DNA of 64,000 nucleotides from an uncultured OCS116 cluster bacterium (lineage in GTDB: Bacteria; Pseudomonadota; Alphaproteobacteria; Rhizobiales; TMED25). The stretch's first letter is position 1. Each line of letters begins with the position of its first letter. Under the pieces are notes generated by a model. That model saw only the letters and a program-made list of their open reading frames with translations. It did no database searches and had not been told where the DNA came from. Positions 19,799 to 28,630 of the stretch are shown here, in pieces. The position numbers and the translations under genes are program-made. The stretch is from NCBI GenBank assembly GCA_902613795.1, contig CACMIP010000004.1, positions 62,001-126,000 on the forward strand. Direction: 5' to 3'.

Positions 19799-20245
19799 TT
19801 ATTTATTAGTTACGTATGACCTGAGACTCGATAAAAACTTCTTTTTTGTGTCAAGTTCAATTTCTTTTATGAAAATATTTTCTAAATCTTTCACATTCTG
19901 CTGGAGTCTTCGTAGCGTACTCCTACCTTTTGAGGTAATACTTAGCTGTTTATGCCTTTTATCACCCTCTTTATGTTGACTTGATATATAATTCTTACTT
20001 TCCAGCTTTTCTATGATCTTACTGAGTGTTGACCGATCTATATTGATAGATTCTACAATTTCATTTTGATTAGATCCTGGCTGGAAATCGATTGTTTGAA
20101 GTACGATAAATTGCCTTGGCGTTATATCATATTTCAAAAAAAGATTTTTTTGTTCGATATCCATTTTTTGCTTTACTTGGTGGAATAAGAGAAATATTGA
20201 CCCTTTTGGATTTTTAGCATTTGGGGACTTTTTTCTAACAGGCAT
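19799..20245 (-). CDS. MarR-family transcriptional regulator
   Basis: A 148-residue winged-helix regulator. Residues 40-130 give the MarR fold: TPRQFIVLQTIDFQPGSNQ, then recognition helix region INIDRSTLSKIIEKLESKN and the wing HKEGDKRHKQLSIT with the conserved Asp-Lys-Arg of the beta hairpin. Such proteins usually bind as dimers and respond to phenolic compounds or oxidants. It begins 2 bases before the ftsY stop region on the same strand, so it sits at the end of the dapF-mtaB-ftsY run. Its target is unknown. Confidence 0.9.
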   Translation of the reverse strand: MPVRKKSPNAKNPKGSIFLLFHQVKQKMDIEQKNLFLKYDITPRQFIVLQTIDFQPGSNQNEIVESINIDRSTLSKIIEKLESKNYISSQHKEGDKRHKQLSITSKGRSTLRRLQQNVKDLENIFIKEIELDTKKKFLSSLRSYVTNK

Positions 20246-20247
20246 TT

Positions 20248-21171
20248 TTATTTATCAAGTCCAACGATTAGTCGCGAAAAATCTTTTATATTAAAGTCAC
20301 TTAAATCTTCTATACTTTCCCCGACACCAATGAAGTGAATTGGGATTTTTAATTCTTGTGAAATTGATACCACGTACCCAGCTTTTGCAGAACCATCTAG
20401 CTTTGTAACAATAAGTCCTGTAATTCTTGCTATTTCATTAAAGACTTTAGCTTGCTGAATCGCATTCTGGCCTGCAGTTGCATCTAATGTAAGCAATATT
20501 GAATGTGGAGCTTGTGGCTCGTATTTTTTTATGACCCTTATTATTTTGGCAAGCTCATCCATGAGCTCACTTCTGTTTTGAAGTCTACCTGCAGTATCAA
20601 TGATCGCGGCATCATAATTATTTTCTGTAGCTATTTTTATTGTCTCAAAAGCAACACTAGCGGCATCTTTTGTTTCTGGTAAGCTTACAATATCGAGGTT
20701 TAATTTTTTAGCCCACACTTCCAACTGCTGAGTGGCCGCTGCTCTAAATGTATCGGCTGCACCAAGAATAACCCTTGCCCCATTATTTTTCATTAGATAT
20801 GCAAGCTTCGCAATTGTCGTTGTTTTTCCAGATCCATTAACTCCAACAACAATTATCGTTCGAGGTGATTTAGATTTTTCTGTATCTAACGGAGAATATG
20901 ATCCCTCGAGCTTTAACTCAATTTGGTGTGCTATGAAGTTTTTTATCTCATCTGTCTCAACGTCTTTATTAAATTTTTCTTTTTTTAAATTTTCAATTAT
21001 TGAAACAGAGTTATCTACACCCAAATCAGCTTTTATAAGAAGATCCTCGAGTTCTTGAAGAGTTTCATCATCTAACCTCCGTGATGATATTATATTTGTG
21101 ATACCCTCTGAGATTACTGTTGAAGATTTGGTAAGACTACTTTTTAATTTTTGGAACCAAGTATTTTTCAT
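20248..21171 (-). CDS. ftsY: Signal recognition particle receptor FtsY
   Basis: A 307-residue SRP receptor GTPase with a short N-terminal region, a four-helix N domain (about 10-90) and the NG GTPase domain. Motifs: G1 GVNGSGKTTTIAKLA (about residue 110), DTFRAAATQQLEVW, G3 DTAGRLQNRSELMDELAK, G4 TKLDGSAKAG and the closing GVGESIEDLSDF. It docks SRP-ribosome complexes at the inner membrane. I chose the ATG at 21171; a TTG two codons earlier is possible. It lies 20 bases downstream of mtaB. The partner gene ffh is 3.4 kb away on the other strand. Confidence 0.97.
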   Translation of the reverse strand: MKNTWFQKLKSSLTKSSTVISEGITNIISSRRLDDETLQELEDLLIKADLGVDNSVSIIENLKKEKFNKDVETDEIKNFIAHQIELKLEGSYSPLDTEKSKSPRTIIVVGVNGSGKTTTIAKLAYLMKNNGARVILGAADTFRAAATQQLEVWAKKLNLDIVSLPETKDAASVAFETIKIATENNYDAAIIDTAGRLQNRSELMDELAKIIRVIKKYEPQAPHSILLTLDATAGQNAIQQAKVFNEIARITGLIVTKLDGSAKAGYVVSISQELKIPIHFIGVGESIEDLSDFNIKDFSRLIVGLDK

Positions 21172-21191
21172 TTCCAATTATCTGTATTTAA

Positions 21192-22430
21192 TTATGCAAT
21201 TAGTTGATCCTTTGAAATACCTATAATCTTTTTTTTTATTATTTCACCCGGATTACTCACTTCATTAACTATAACCTTTGAGTATTGCTCAGTACGCCCA
21301 AATCCCTGTTTTTCAATCAGTATGGTTTTTTCCTTACCAATTTCTCTCATTAGGAATAGGTTCATTTTTTGCATGCCGAGCGTTCTTAAATCTTTTGCGC
21401 GACTCTGAATGATATTTTTTTCGACTTGCGGCATTTTTGATGCCGGTGTTCCAGTTTTTGATGAAAAAGGAAATACATGCAGATATGTTATATCACAGTC
21501 ATTAATATGCTGCATTGTACTCCTATGCATGTCATCTGTTTCTGTTGGGAATCCAGCGATCATGTCAGCTCCAAACACTGTATTTGGCCTTATTTTTTGG
21601 ATCCTTTCGCAAAATTTGATTGCATCTGATGTTTGATGTCTGCGAAGCATTCTTTTTAAAATTAGGTCGTTACCGGACTGAAGAGATAAATGCAAGTGAG
21701 GCATTATTACTTCTTCACTTGAGAATACTTCGAGAAAGTCATCATCAATTTCTATTGAGTCAATTGAAGAAATTCTGAGTCTTTTTAGGTTATTTGTCTT
21801 TTTAATTATATTCTTTATAAGTACTCCAAGGTTAGTTCCCTCATTAAGATCTTTTCCATAAGAAGTAATATCAACTCCAGTCAATATTATCTCCTGATAA
21901 CCCTTATCAATCAGTGTCTGAATTTGTTTTATTATGTGACTTTCATCTAGTGACCTTGAATCACCTCTTGCATGGGGAATTATGCAAAATGTACATCTAT
22001 GGTCACACCCATTTTGTATTTGGACAAAGGCTCTCGTTCTATTGTCAAAGTTATTTATGAAAGGTGGATCTTCGTGCGTAAGCTCAATAACTTCATTATC
22101 TGCATCATTAATTTGTGCGAGGTTCATAAATGTACTTGATTTGGTTTTATCGTCATTACCAATGACAATATCGACCTCTGGCATATCAATGAATTCTGAT
22201 GGATAGAGTTCGGCGGCGCAGCCAGTTACAACAATCTTATTCGTTGGGTTATTTCTCTTTTCTTTTCTAATAGCTCTTCTTGACTGCTTAACAGCTTCGT
22301 TTGTTACAGCACAACTATTGATAAAACTATGGTTAGTCAAAAAATAACCCTCAGCCTTTTCCTTCATGACTTGTGTTTCAAAAGCATTAAGTTTGCAGCC
22401 AAATGTTATAAAATTTAAATTATTACTCAT
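21192..22430 (-). CDS. mtaB: tRNA (t6A37) methylthiotransferase MtaB
   Basis: A 412-residue radical-SAM methylthiotransferase. The N-terminal UPF0004 domain has Cys residues in FGCKLN, NSCAVT and TGCAAE that hold one iron-sulphur cluster; the radical-SAM triad is CDHRCTFC (about residue 143). A C-terminal TRAM-like region follows at about 360-412. It converts t6A to ms2t6A on tRNAs reading ANN codons, so it acts after the TsaE-dependent t6A step also encoded in this window. It overlaps dapF by 8 bases, indicating coupling; the dapF-mtaB-ftsY order is common in Alphaproteobacteria. Confidence 0.95.
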   Translation of the reverse strand: MSNNLNFITFGCKLNAFETQVMKEKAEGYFLTNHSFINSCAVTNEAVKQSRRAIRKEKRNNPTNKIVVTGCAAELYPSEFIDMPEVDIVIGNDDKTKSSTFMNLAQINDADNEVIELTHEDPPFINNFDNRTRAFVQIQNGCDHRCTFCIIPHARGDSRSLDESHIIKQIQTLIDKGYQEIILTGVDITSYGKDLNEGTNLGVLIKNIIKKTNNLKRLRISSIDSIEIDDDFLEVFSSEEVIMPHLHLSLQSGNDLILKRMLRRHQTSDAIKFCERIQKIRPNTVFGADMIAGFPTETDDMHRSTMQHINDCDITYLHVFPFSSKTGTPASKMPQVEKNIIQSRAKDLRTLGMQKMNLFLMREIGKEKTILIEKQGFGRTEQYSKVIVNEVSNPGEIIKKKIIGISKDQLIA

Positions 22431-23274
22431 CAGTTTCTTCCATTGTCATTGAACTTGAATATTCAAGTTCAACCGGCCCAGTTTTATGAATATTACCTTC
22501 GGGGTCAATAATTATTTCTAATATACCTCCTGGTAAACTTATGTTCAAATTATTACTTGCAAGTCCTAATTTCATTGCTGAGTATGCAGCCGCGCATGCG
22601 GCGGTGCCACAGGCTCTTGTTATTCCTGCGCCTCTTTCCCATACCGCTAACTTTATATTATTTTTATCAACTATTTCGGCGAAACTAACATTTATCTTTT
22701 CTGGGAAAATTTTATGATTCTCAACCAACGGACCTATTACCTCTGGTTTGATATTGTTTATGCTATCAAGCCAAAATATGATGTGAGGGTTACCAACATT
22801 TATTACGCTCGTATATTTTACCTTTTTCAGATCTTGAAACTCAAAATTGTAATTGAAGTTTAATGTGTCATCCATATCAAGTGATATAGGAATATTCTTC
22901 CCATTAGTATTTGCTTTACCCATATTTACGATAACGCCGCCATTATCCATTTTCTTGCAGAGATGGGTACAATTTTCTGATCTCAGTTCAACATACTCAA
23001 CACCTATTTCATCAAAGATTAACTTTGCAACACACCTTGATGCGTTTCCGCATGCTTCTGCTTTACTGCCATCTTTATTCCATATATTTAAATTTAGGCA
23101 ATGCCCAACTCTTTTTTCAATTGTAATCAGTTGATCACAACTCGTTTCGAGGGAATTGGAGCATATTGAGATGACGATATCAGGTGTATAGGTAAAGTTA
23201 ATATCTGAATTATCTATTATAATGAACTCGTTACCCGCACCGTTCATTTTATGATATTTTATATTTTCTATCAT
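22423..23274 (-). CDS. dapF: Diaminopimelate epimerase
   Basis: A 283-residue enzyme converting LL- to meso-diaminopimelate for lysine and peptidoglycan. Both catalytic cysteines are present: EACGNASRC (about residue 75) and TRACGTAACAA (about residue 223). The N-terminal KMNGAGNEFIIID and the NVGNPHIIF motif also fit. It starts 2 bases after the end of the DegT aminotransferase gene and overlaps mtaB, so the four genes from 24395 to 20248 are probably one operon. Confidence 0.97.
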   Translation of the reverse strand: MIENIKYHKMNGAGNEFIIIDNSDINFTYTPDIVISICSNSLETSCDQLITIEKRVGHCLNLNIWNKDGSKAEACGNASRCVAKLIFDEIGVEYVELRSENCTHLCKKMDNGGVIVNMGKANTNGKNIPISLDMDDTLNFNYNFEFQDLKKVKYTSVINVGNPHIIFWLDSINNIKPEVIGPLVENHKIFPEKINVSFAEIVDKNNIKLAVWERGAGITRACGTAACAAAYSAMKLGLASNNLNISLPGGILEIIIDPEGNIHKTGPVELEYSSSMTMEETDE

Positions 23275-23276
23275 CC

Positions 23277-24395
23277 TTACCCTATAAACTCTTTTACCTT
23301 TCCTGAAACATAGTAAACTTGATCTTCACTCATGTACGGATGTAAGGGGAGACTTAAAACTTCACCACATAACTTTTCACTAACTATTAAGGGATCTCCA
23401 CTGTGATATTTCTGGTAAGCAGTTTGCTCATGCATACCTTTTGGGTAATATATCATTGTAGGGATACTATTTTTTGTTAAAAATTCTCTAAGTCCATCCC
23501 TGTCTCTTGTTCTTATTGTGTAATGGGCCCAAGCTGACTTTACTTGGTTTGTTGTAATTGGAGTTTCGACTATATTTTTTAACTCTTGATTGTATATGCG
23601 TGAAATACTCTCTCTTCTGCTTAACTCATCATCAAAAATTTTTAGTTTACTCAATATTACCGCAGCTTGTATTGCGTCAAAACGCGCGTTTGTTCCAATT
23701 CGGATATTTTCATAGGGATTATCTGTAATACCGTGTGATCTGATAGATTTAATTTTCATTGCGATCTCATCATCGTCTGTGAATACGGCCCCTCCATCAC
23801 CATAACAAGACAGCGGCTTTGTTGGGTAAAAACTTGTAGTGGTGATTGGTGATAATTTTCCAACTTTTTGACTTCCAATGGAACCTCCAAAAGATTGAGC
23901 TGCATCAGATATTAGGTATGAGCCTGAGTTCATGGCAATATCACAAATTGTATTGTAATCAGCTGGAAGACCAAATAAATCAACAGCAATTATTGCAGAA
24001 TTTGATAATTCTGACTTTGGATACTGATTTATTTTCGTAATTAAACTCTCACATGATATGTTATAAGTATCTTCATCCACGTCAACAAATGCAGGTTCCG
24101 CACCCAGAAGTGCAATTACTTCAGCTGTTGCCGTGTATGTGAAGGCAGGAATAAAAACTTTTGACCCTGGGCCAATTCCAAGTGCTAACAAACTGACAAA
24201 AAGCGCATCTGTTCCACTGGAAACAGAAATTGTATGCTTTGCATTTGTATAATTTGATAGTGCTTCCTCAGCTTCTTCAACAACTGGCCCAAGTATAAAC
24301 TGACCACTTTTTAAAATCGCAGATAAGGACTCATTAACATCACTTTCTATCGCTGAGTATTGTTTTTTTAGATCTACAAAGTTTATTGGTTCCAT
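23277..24395 (-). CDS. DegT/DnrJ/EryC1/StrS-family aminotransferase
   Basis: A 372-residue PLP-dependent sugar aminotransferase. The cofactor lysine is in SFYPTKPLSCYGDGGA (about residue 190), with SDAAQSFGG supplying the PLP-ring Asp, and VSSGTDALFVSLLALG near the phosphate-binding turn. The family transfers an amino group to keto-sugar nucleotides for lipopolysaccharide, glycan or antibiotic synthesis. No sugar-pathway genes are adjacent; it precedes dapF by 2 bases. The substrate is unknown. The 174-base gap upstream (24396-24569) separates it from divergent ffh. Confidence 0.9.
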   Translation of the reverse strand: MEPINFVDLKKQYSAIESDVNESLSAILKSGQFILGPVVEEAEEALSNYTNAKHTISVSSGTDALFVSLLALGIGPGSKVFIPAFTYTATAEVIALLGAEPAFVDVDEDTYNISCESLITKINQYPKSELSNSAIIAVDLFGLPADYNTICDIAMNSGSYLISDAAQSFGGSIGSQKVGKLSPITTTSFYPTKPLSCYGDGGAVFTDDDEIAMKIKSIRSHGITDNPYENIRIGTNARFDAIQAAVILSKLKIFDDELSRRESISRIYNQELKNIVETPITTNQVKSAWAHYTIRTRDRDGLREFLTKNSIPTMIYYPKGMHEQTAYQKYHSGDPLIVSEKLCGEVLSLPLHPYMSEDQVYYVSGKVKEFIG

Positions 24396-24569
24396 ATTAC
24401 ACTTAACTTCTTATTTCAATTTCGGCTAGTTCAGGCTAAACGCACATACATGCAATATAGTTATTTTTCTTATTTTATGATAGTAATTGTTAGACTAATA
24501 GAACTATTTTAATATATTATTGGATAAATATTTTACAACTGCTTCTGCAGATAAAATTAGAGGTATTTA

Positions 24570-26069
24570 ATGTTTGATACGCTGTCTGATAGGCTCTCAT
24601 CTGTATTTTCAAAATTAACAGGAAGAGGCCTACTCACCGAAGGTAATGTTGATGATGCGCTCAGGGAAGTACGAAGGGCACTTCTAGAAGCAGATGTTGC
24701 ATTAGAGGTTGTGAAGGACTTTCTTGCGAAAGTTCGTGAAAAGGCAATCGGTGAGGAGGTTATAAAGTCAGTATCACCAGGACAAACAGTTATAAAAATT
24801 GTGAATGACCAGCTTACTGAACTACTCGGATCAGAAAACGTCGAGCTAAATCTCAGATCAGGGCCACCTTCAATAATAATGATGGTTGGTCTTCAGGGCT
24901 CAGGTAAAACAACAACCTCAGCAAAATTAGCAAATTACATAAGAAATAAGTCAAAATTGAAGACTTTAATGGCATCGCTTGATGTTACAAGGCCTGCAGC
25001 CCAGGAGCAACTTGAGATTTTGGGGGCAGAAAATGCCATAGAGACACTACCGATAATAAAAGGTCAAAAACCAACCGAAATCACAAAAAGAGCTTGCAAA
25101 GAGGCAAAACTGGGAGGTTTTGATGTACTTATTCTCGATACAGCCGGGCGGATGAATGTTGATGATGAATTGATGGATGAACTGCAAAGTGTAAACAAAA
25201 TTGCGGAGGCTCACAACGTTATCCTTGTTGCAGATTCTCTAACTGGACAAGACGCTGTAAATGTTGCAGATACATTTTCAAAAAAAATACCTTTGACTGG
25301 AGTAATTCTGACAAGGCTCGATGGTGATGCAAGAGGCGGGGCTGCCTTATCAATGAGGCATGTGACCGGAAAGCCAATATTATTTGCGGGTATTGGAGAA
25401 AAGATTGAAAATCTGGAGGAGTTCTACCCAGATAGAGTTTCAAATAGAATATTGGGAATGGGCGACGTTGTCTCGCTTGTAGAGAAAGCAAAGGAAACAA
25501 TTGATGCTGATAAAGCAAATAAGATCGCCAAAAAGATATCGAAAGGCCTATTTGATCTTGAGGATATGGCACAACAACTCAAGCAGATGTCAAAGATGGG
25601 AGGAATCTCAGGAATTCTTGGAATGCTCCCAGGGATAAATAAAGTGAAGAAGCAGATGGCTGAGTCAAATATTAACGATCAAATAATTAACAGACAGATC
25701 GCGATAATCTCATCAATGACTCCAAAAGAAAAACGAAATCCAAAAATATTAAACGCATCAAGAAAAAGAAGGATTGCGATGGGATCTGGCACAGAGGTCT
25801 CTGAAATTAATAAACTGATTAAGCTATACAGGCAGACATCTGATATGATGAAAAAATTCGGCAAAAAAGGTATGTTAGATCAAGATCTCGGAGTACAAGA
25901 CATAGATAAGTCTGAGATAGATAAATTAAATGATAGTAAATTAAGTGAAAAAATGCTATCTGATTTGCAAAACGGTTCTGCGGGATCAAAATTACCTGGA
26001 TTACCTGGATTACCTAGTTCCCAAAATAAATTATCAAATTTATTAAATATAACTGGACGAAAAAAGTGA
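24570..26069 (+). CDS. ffh: Signal recognition particle protein Ffh
   Basis: A 499-residue SRP54 GTPase. N domain at 1-95; G domain with G1 GLQGSGKTTTSAKLA (about residue 108), DVTRPAAQEQL, DTAGRMNVDDELMDEL, TRLDGDARGGAAL and FAGIGEKIENLEEF; methionine-rich M domain from about 300, with the RNA-binding RKRRIAMGSGTEVSEINKL. The C-terminal tail has the Gly-Pro-Leu repeat LPGLPGLP. It binds 4.5S RNA and signal sequences of nascent membrane proteins. It leads the ffh-rpsP-trmD run common in bacteria. Confidence 0.98.
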   Translation: MFDTLSDRLSSVFSKLTGRGLLTEGNVDDALREVRRALLEADVALEVVKDFLAKVREKAIGEEVIKSVSPGQTVIKIVNDQLTELLGSENVELNLRSGPPSIIMMVGLQGSGKTTTSAKLANYIRNKSKLKTLMASLDVTRPAAQEQLEILGAENAIETLPIIKGQKPTEITKRACKEAKLGGFDVLILDTAGRMNVDDELMDELQSVNKIAEAHNVILVADSLTGQDAVNVADTFSKKIPLTGVILTRLDGDARGGAALSMRHVTGKPILFAGIGEKIENLEEFYPDRVSNRILGMGDVVSLVEKAKETIDADKANKIAKKISKGLFDLEDMAQQLKQMSKMGGISGILGMLPGINKVKKQMAESNINDQIINRQIAIISSMTPKEKRNPKILNASRKRRIAMGSGTEVSEINKLIKLYRQTSDMMKKFGKKGMLDQDLGVQDIDKSEIDKLNDSKLSEKMLSDLQNGSAGSKLPGLPGLPSSQNKLSNLLNITGRKK

Positions 26070-26115
26070 TTATGGTTATGTATAGGTGGAATTTTTTTAA
26101 AATGAAGGAATTGTG

Positions 26116-26544
26116 ATGGCATTAAAAATTAGGTTAGCAAGAGGTGGTTCAAAGAAGCGTCCATACTATAGGATAGTAGTTACGGATGTCAGAAACCCAA
26201 GGGACGGTAGGTTTATAGAAAAGCTTGGAACATATAATCCCCTACTCTCAAAAGAAAGTAATGAAAGAGTCACCCTACAAGTTGATAGAATAAAATATTG
26301 GCTTGGCGTTGGAGCGAAGCCCACCGATAGAGTTTTAAGATTTTTAGACGCAGAAGATATTGCAAAACGTCCACCAAGAAATAATCCAAAAAAAGCAATT
26401 CCAAAGAAAGATAAAGAAGAAGCAACAGCTGAAGAAGCACCCGCTGAAGAAGCTCAGGCAGAAGTGCCAGCTGAAGAAGCACCGCGGAAGAAGCACCCGC
26501 TGAAGAAGCTCAGGCAGAAGTGCCAGCTGAAGAAGCACCGGTAG
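26116..26544 (+). CDS. rpsP: 30S ribosomal protein S16, tail frameshifted
   Basis: The first ~85 residues are a normal S16: [36 protein letters not shown] and the [14 protein letters not shown] region. An Ala/Glu/Pro-rich acidic tail follows, as in other Alphaproteobacteria. Within it the frame shifts: as read, the tail turns basic ([11 protein letters not shown]) and stops at 26544. Adding one G near 26485 would restore an acidic tail to a TAA at 26586-26588, ending TEDKEK. The cause is a tandem repeat whose period is 56 instead of a multiple of 3. I start at the ATG at 26116; a GTG one codon earlier is less likely. The S16 core is untouched, so the ribosomal role should hold either way. Confidence 0.9.
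   Translation: MALKIRLARGGSKKRPYYRIVVTDVRNPRDGRFIEKLGTYNPLLSKESNERVTLQVDRIKYWLGVGAKPTDRVLRFLDAEDIAKRPPRNNPKKAIPKKDKEEATAEEAPAEEAQAEVPAEEAPRKKHPLKKLRQKCQLKKHR
26431..26540 (+). repeat. Two-copy 54-base tandem repeat in the rpsP tail
   Basis: Identical 54-base copies at 26431-26484 and 26487-26540, separated by two bases, encode the Glu-Ala-Pro-rich tail of S16. The period is 56, so the second copy is read in a different frame from the first. An in-frame duplication would need a period of 57. This fits either a one-base deletion in the genome or a consensus error in an assembly. Confidence 0.9.
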
Positions 26545-26696
26545 AAGCACCTGCCGAAGAAGCACCCACCGAAGACAAAGAAAAATAATTATACCTATCC
26601 CATAAACACATTAATTATCTATATCAATCAGAGCAATAAAAGTGTATTTTGTTGATAGAAATCATACTGGTTAAGATAGGGTAGAACTGACCTGAG

Positions 26697-27419
26697 ATGA
26701 GTAACGTTACATGGAAAATATCTATAATCACAACAACGCCTGAGTTATTCCCCGGGCCACTTCAGTATAGTAATATTGGCAAGTCCCTAGCTGAAGGAAA
26801 ATGGAGTCTTGAAATAATTCCTCTAGAAAAGAGGCAAAATAATAAGAAAGTAAAGATCGACGGCTCTCCAGCAGGTGGTGGACCGGGTATGATTATGAGA
26901 GCAGATATCGTGCTTCCAATCATTAATAATATACGAAAAAATGGTGATACAAGGCCATTAATTGTGCCGGCGGCAAGAGGTATTAAATATGATCAAAAAA
27001 TAACAAAAGATTTGGTAAAAAATGAAGGTCTGATATTTCTGTGCGGAAGATTTGAGGGAATTGACCAAAGAATAATTGAGTCAACTGGAGCACTGGAGCT
27101 ATCAATCGGTGATTATATTCTCACAAATGGAGATATTGCAGCGATCAATATAATTGACTCTTGTGTAAGATTATTAGACGGCGTGTTGAGTTCAAAAGCC
27201 TCAACAGAGAACGAGAGCTATGAGGATGGGCTATTAGAATATCCGCAATACACATTACCAAGAGAGTATGGTGGAATGAAAATACCCGATGTACTTTTGT
27301 CGGGAGATCATGGGGCAATAAGTAAATGGAGATTTAGCCAGTCCCTTCTTGCTACAGAAAAGAACAGACCAGACCTCTACGAGAAATATAAGAAGAAAAC
27401 AAGAGATTCTAGCTCCTAA
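26697..27419 (+). CDS. trmD: tRNA (guanine-N1)-methyltransferase
   Basis: A 240-residue SPOUT methyltransferase making m1G37 in tRNAs, which prevents +1 frameshifting. Motifs: TTTPELFPGPLQYS at the N terminus, the cofactor-proximal SPAGGGPGMIMRADI (about residue 57), FLCGRFEGIDQRIIE and the knot region LSIGDYILTNGDIAA. The C terminus has PREYGGMKIPDVLLSGDHG. It follows rpsP by 108 bases with no rimM between them, and no rplS follows, unlike the usual rpsP-rimM-trmD-rplS operon. Confidence 0.97.
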   Translation: MSNVTWKISIITTTPELFPGPLQYSNIGKSLAEGKWSLEIIPLEKRQNNKKVKIDGSPAGGGPGMIMRADIVLPIINNIRKNGDTRPLIVPAARGIKYDQKITKDLVKNEGLIFLCGRFEGIDQRIIESTGALELSIGDYILTNGDIAAINIIDSCVRLLDGVLSSKASTENESYEDGLLEYPQYTLPREYGGMKIPDVLLSGDHGAISKWRFSQSLLATEKNRPDLYEKYKKKTRDSSS

Positions 27420-27480
27420 TAGATTTAAATGAATTGAATAATTAAGATTTTTGAGTAGAATAAAGTCATAAAACAGGGGT

Positions 27481-28614
27481 ATGAATATGGCAGTTGATAA
27501 GAAACTAGGTCTAGCAGTTGTTGGCTGTGGTGTTGTTGGTAGGATGCGTTCAACTCTCGCCAAAGAATACCCTGGGATTGGATGGATTGGACTTTCCGAT
27601 ATCAATGAAGACTTGGGATTAAAGTTAAAAGAAGATATAAAAGCAGATTTCTTTACAACAAATTTTAGAGAGTTAATTGAGAGACCAGAGGTTGATGCAG
27701 TAATTATTGCCACATCAACTTGGAGCCATGTTGAGCCAATACTTTCAGCTGTTGAAAGAAAGCTTCCTATGCTAATTGAAAAGCCGCTAGCGACAGACGC
27801 TGTTGAGTCTCTAAAAGTTTTGAATGCAATCCAAGAAGCAGGAGTTGATGCAGTTGTTGGCTATACACAAAGATTTAGAAGGCGCTTCCTTGCTGTAAAA
27901 GAAAGAATAAATAATGGGCAAATAGGTGAGGCAACTGCTGTTGTGGTCAGGGCATTTATGAATAAAATGGCTCCAACTGGGGAAGTAAGATTATCACAAG
28001 ATAGAAGACATTTAACACCGATGGTTGTCTCTGGCACTCATAGCTTAGATATGGCTTTATGGATGCTTGGTGATCAAGCCAAGCCTGTCTCAATTTTTGC
28101 ACGATCAACAGAAAAAATCATGGCTGAGCTCGGAACCAAAGATGCAACATTCGGTGTTTTTACTATGGAAGATGGCACAATTTTTAGTATGAATATTTGT
28201 TGGGCGCTGCCAAAAGTTTGGCCTGGAGCTGTTTATGGACTCGAAATTGGTGTTGTTGGCACAAAGGGGGTTATTGATATTGAGGACACCCATAGAGATG
28301 TAATCTTGGCAACTGAATTCAATCAGGGACCGGCATACAGGCCGGAAGGATTGCAAATAGAGGCTACCAGAAATGTGGACTTTCTTACAAGCTTTCCGCC
28401 TGGTGACATTTATAATGGTGATCTGTGGGGTCCAATGAGAGAGGAAACAAATTCTTGGTTCAGTAGAATATACCTTGGCAAAGATACGCCGCATGCGACT
28501 GCGGAAGAAGGCCATCGAAATCTAGTCTTAACTATGGCAATGGATTTATCATCAAAGACTGGAAAAGAACTTGAACTGCCAATTGATGTAAATGATCTAA
28601 TGAAAGGACTGTAA
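27481..28614 (+). CDS. Gfo/Idh/MocA-family oxidoreductase
   Basis: A 377-residue NAD(P)-dependent oxidoreductase. The Rossmann loop is VVGCGVVGRMRSTLA near the N terminus, and the family motif EKPLATD (about residue 100) supplies the catalytic Lys. The second domain holds MVVSGTHSLDMALWMLG, whose His-x3-Asp pair fits the usual H/D catalytic site. The family acts on inositols, sugars and related polyols or on dehalogenation and decarboxylation substrates. It lies 17 bases upstream of a universal stress protein gene and heads the catabolic block to 33166. An alternative start at 27487 is two codons inside. Confidence 0.88.
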   Translation: MNMAVDKKLGLAVVGCGVVGRMRSTLAKEYPGIGWIGLSDINEDLGLKLKEDIKADFFTTNFRELIERPEVDAVIIATSTWSHVEPILSAVERKLPMLIEKPLATDAVESLKVLNAIQEAGVDAVVGYTQRFRRRFLAVKERINNGQIGEATAVVVRAFMNKMAPTGEVRLSQDRRHLTPMVVSGTHSLDMALWMLGDQAKPVSIFARSTEKIMAELGTKDATFGVFTMEDGTIFSMNICWALPKVWPGAVYGLEIGVVGTKGVIDIEDTHRDVILATEFNQGPAYRPEGLQIEATRNVDFLTSFPPGDIYNGDLWGPMREETNSWFSRIYLGKDTPHATAEEGHRNLVLTMAMDLSSKTGKELELPIDVNDLMKGL

Positions 28615-28630
28615 AGTATAAAAAACTAAG

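Noticed and set aside
26270-26565. Leucine-rich reading frames on the minus strand opposite rpsP
   Set aside because: They are the mirror of the Glu/Ala-rich repeat; there is no ribosome-binding site and no plausible protein.
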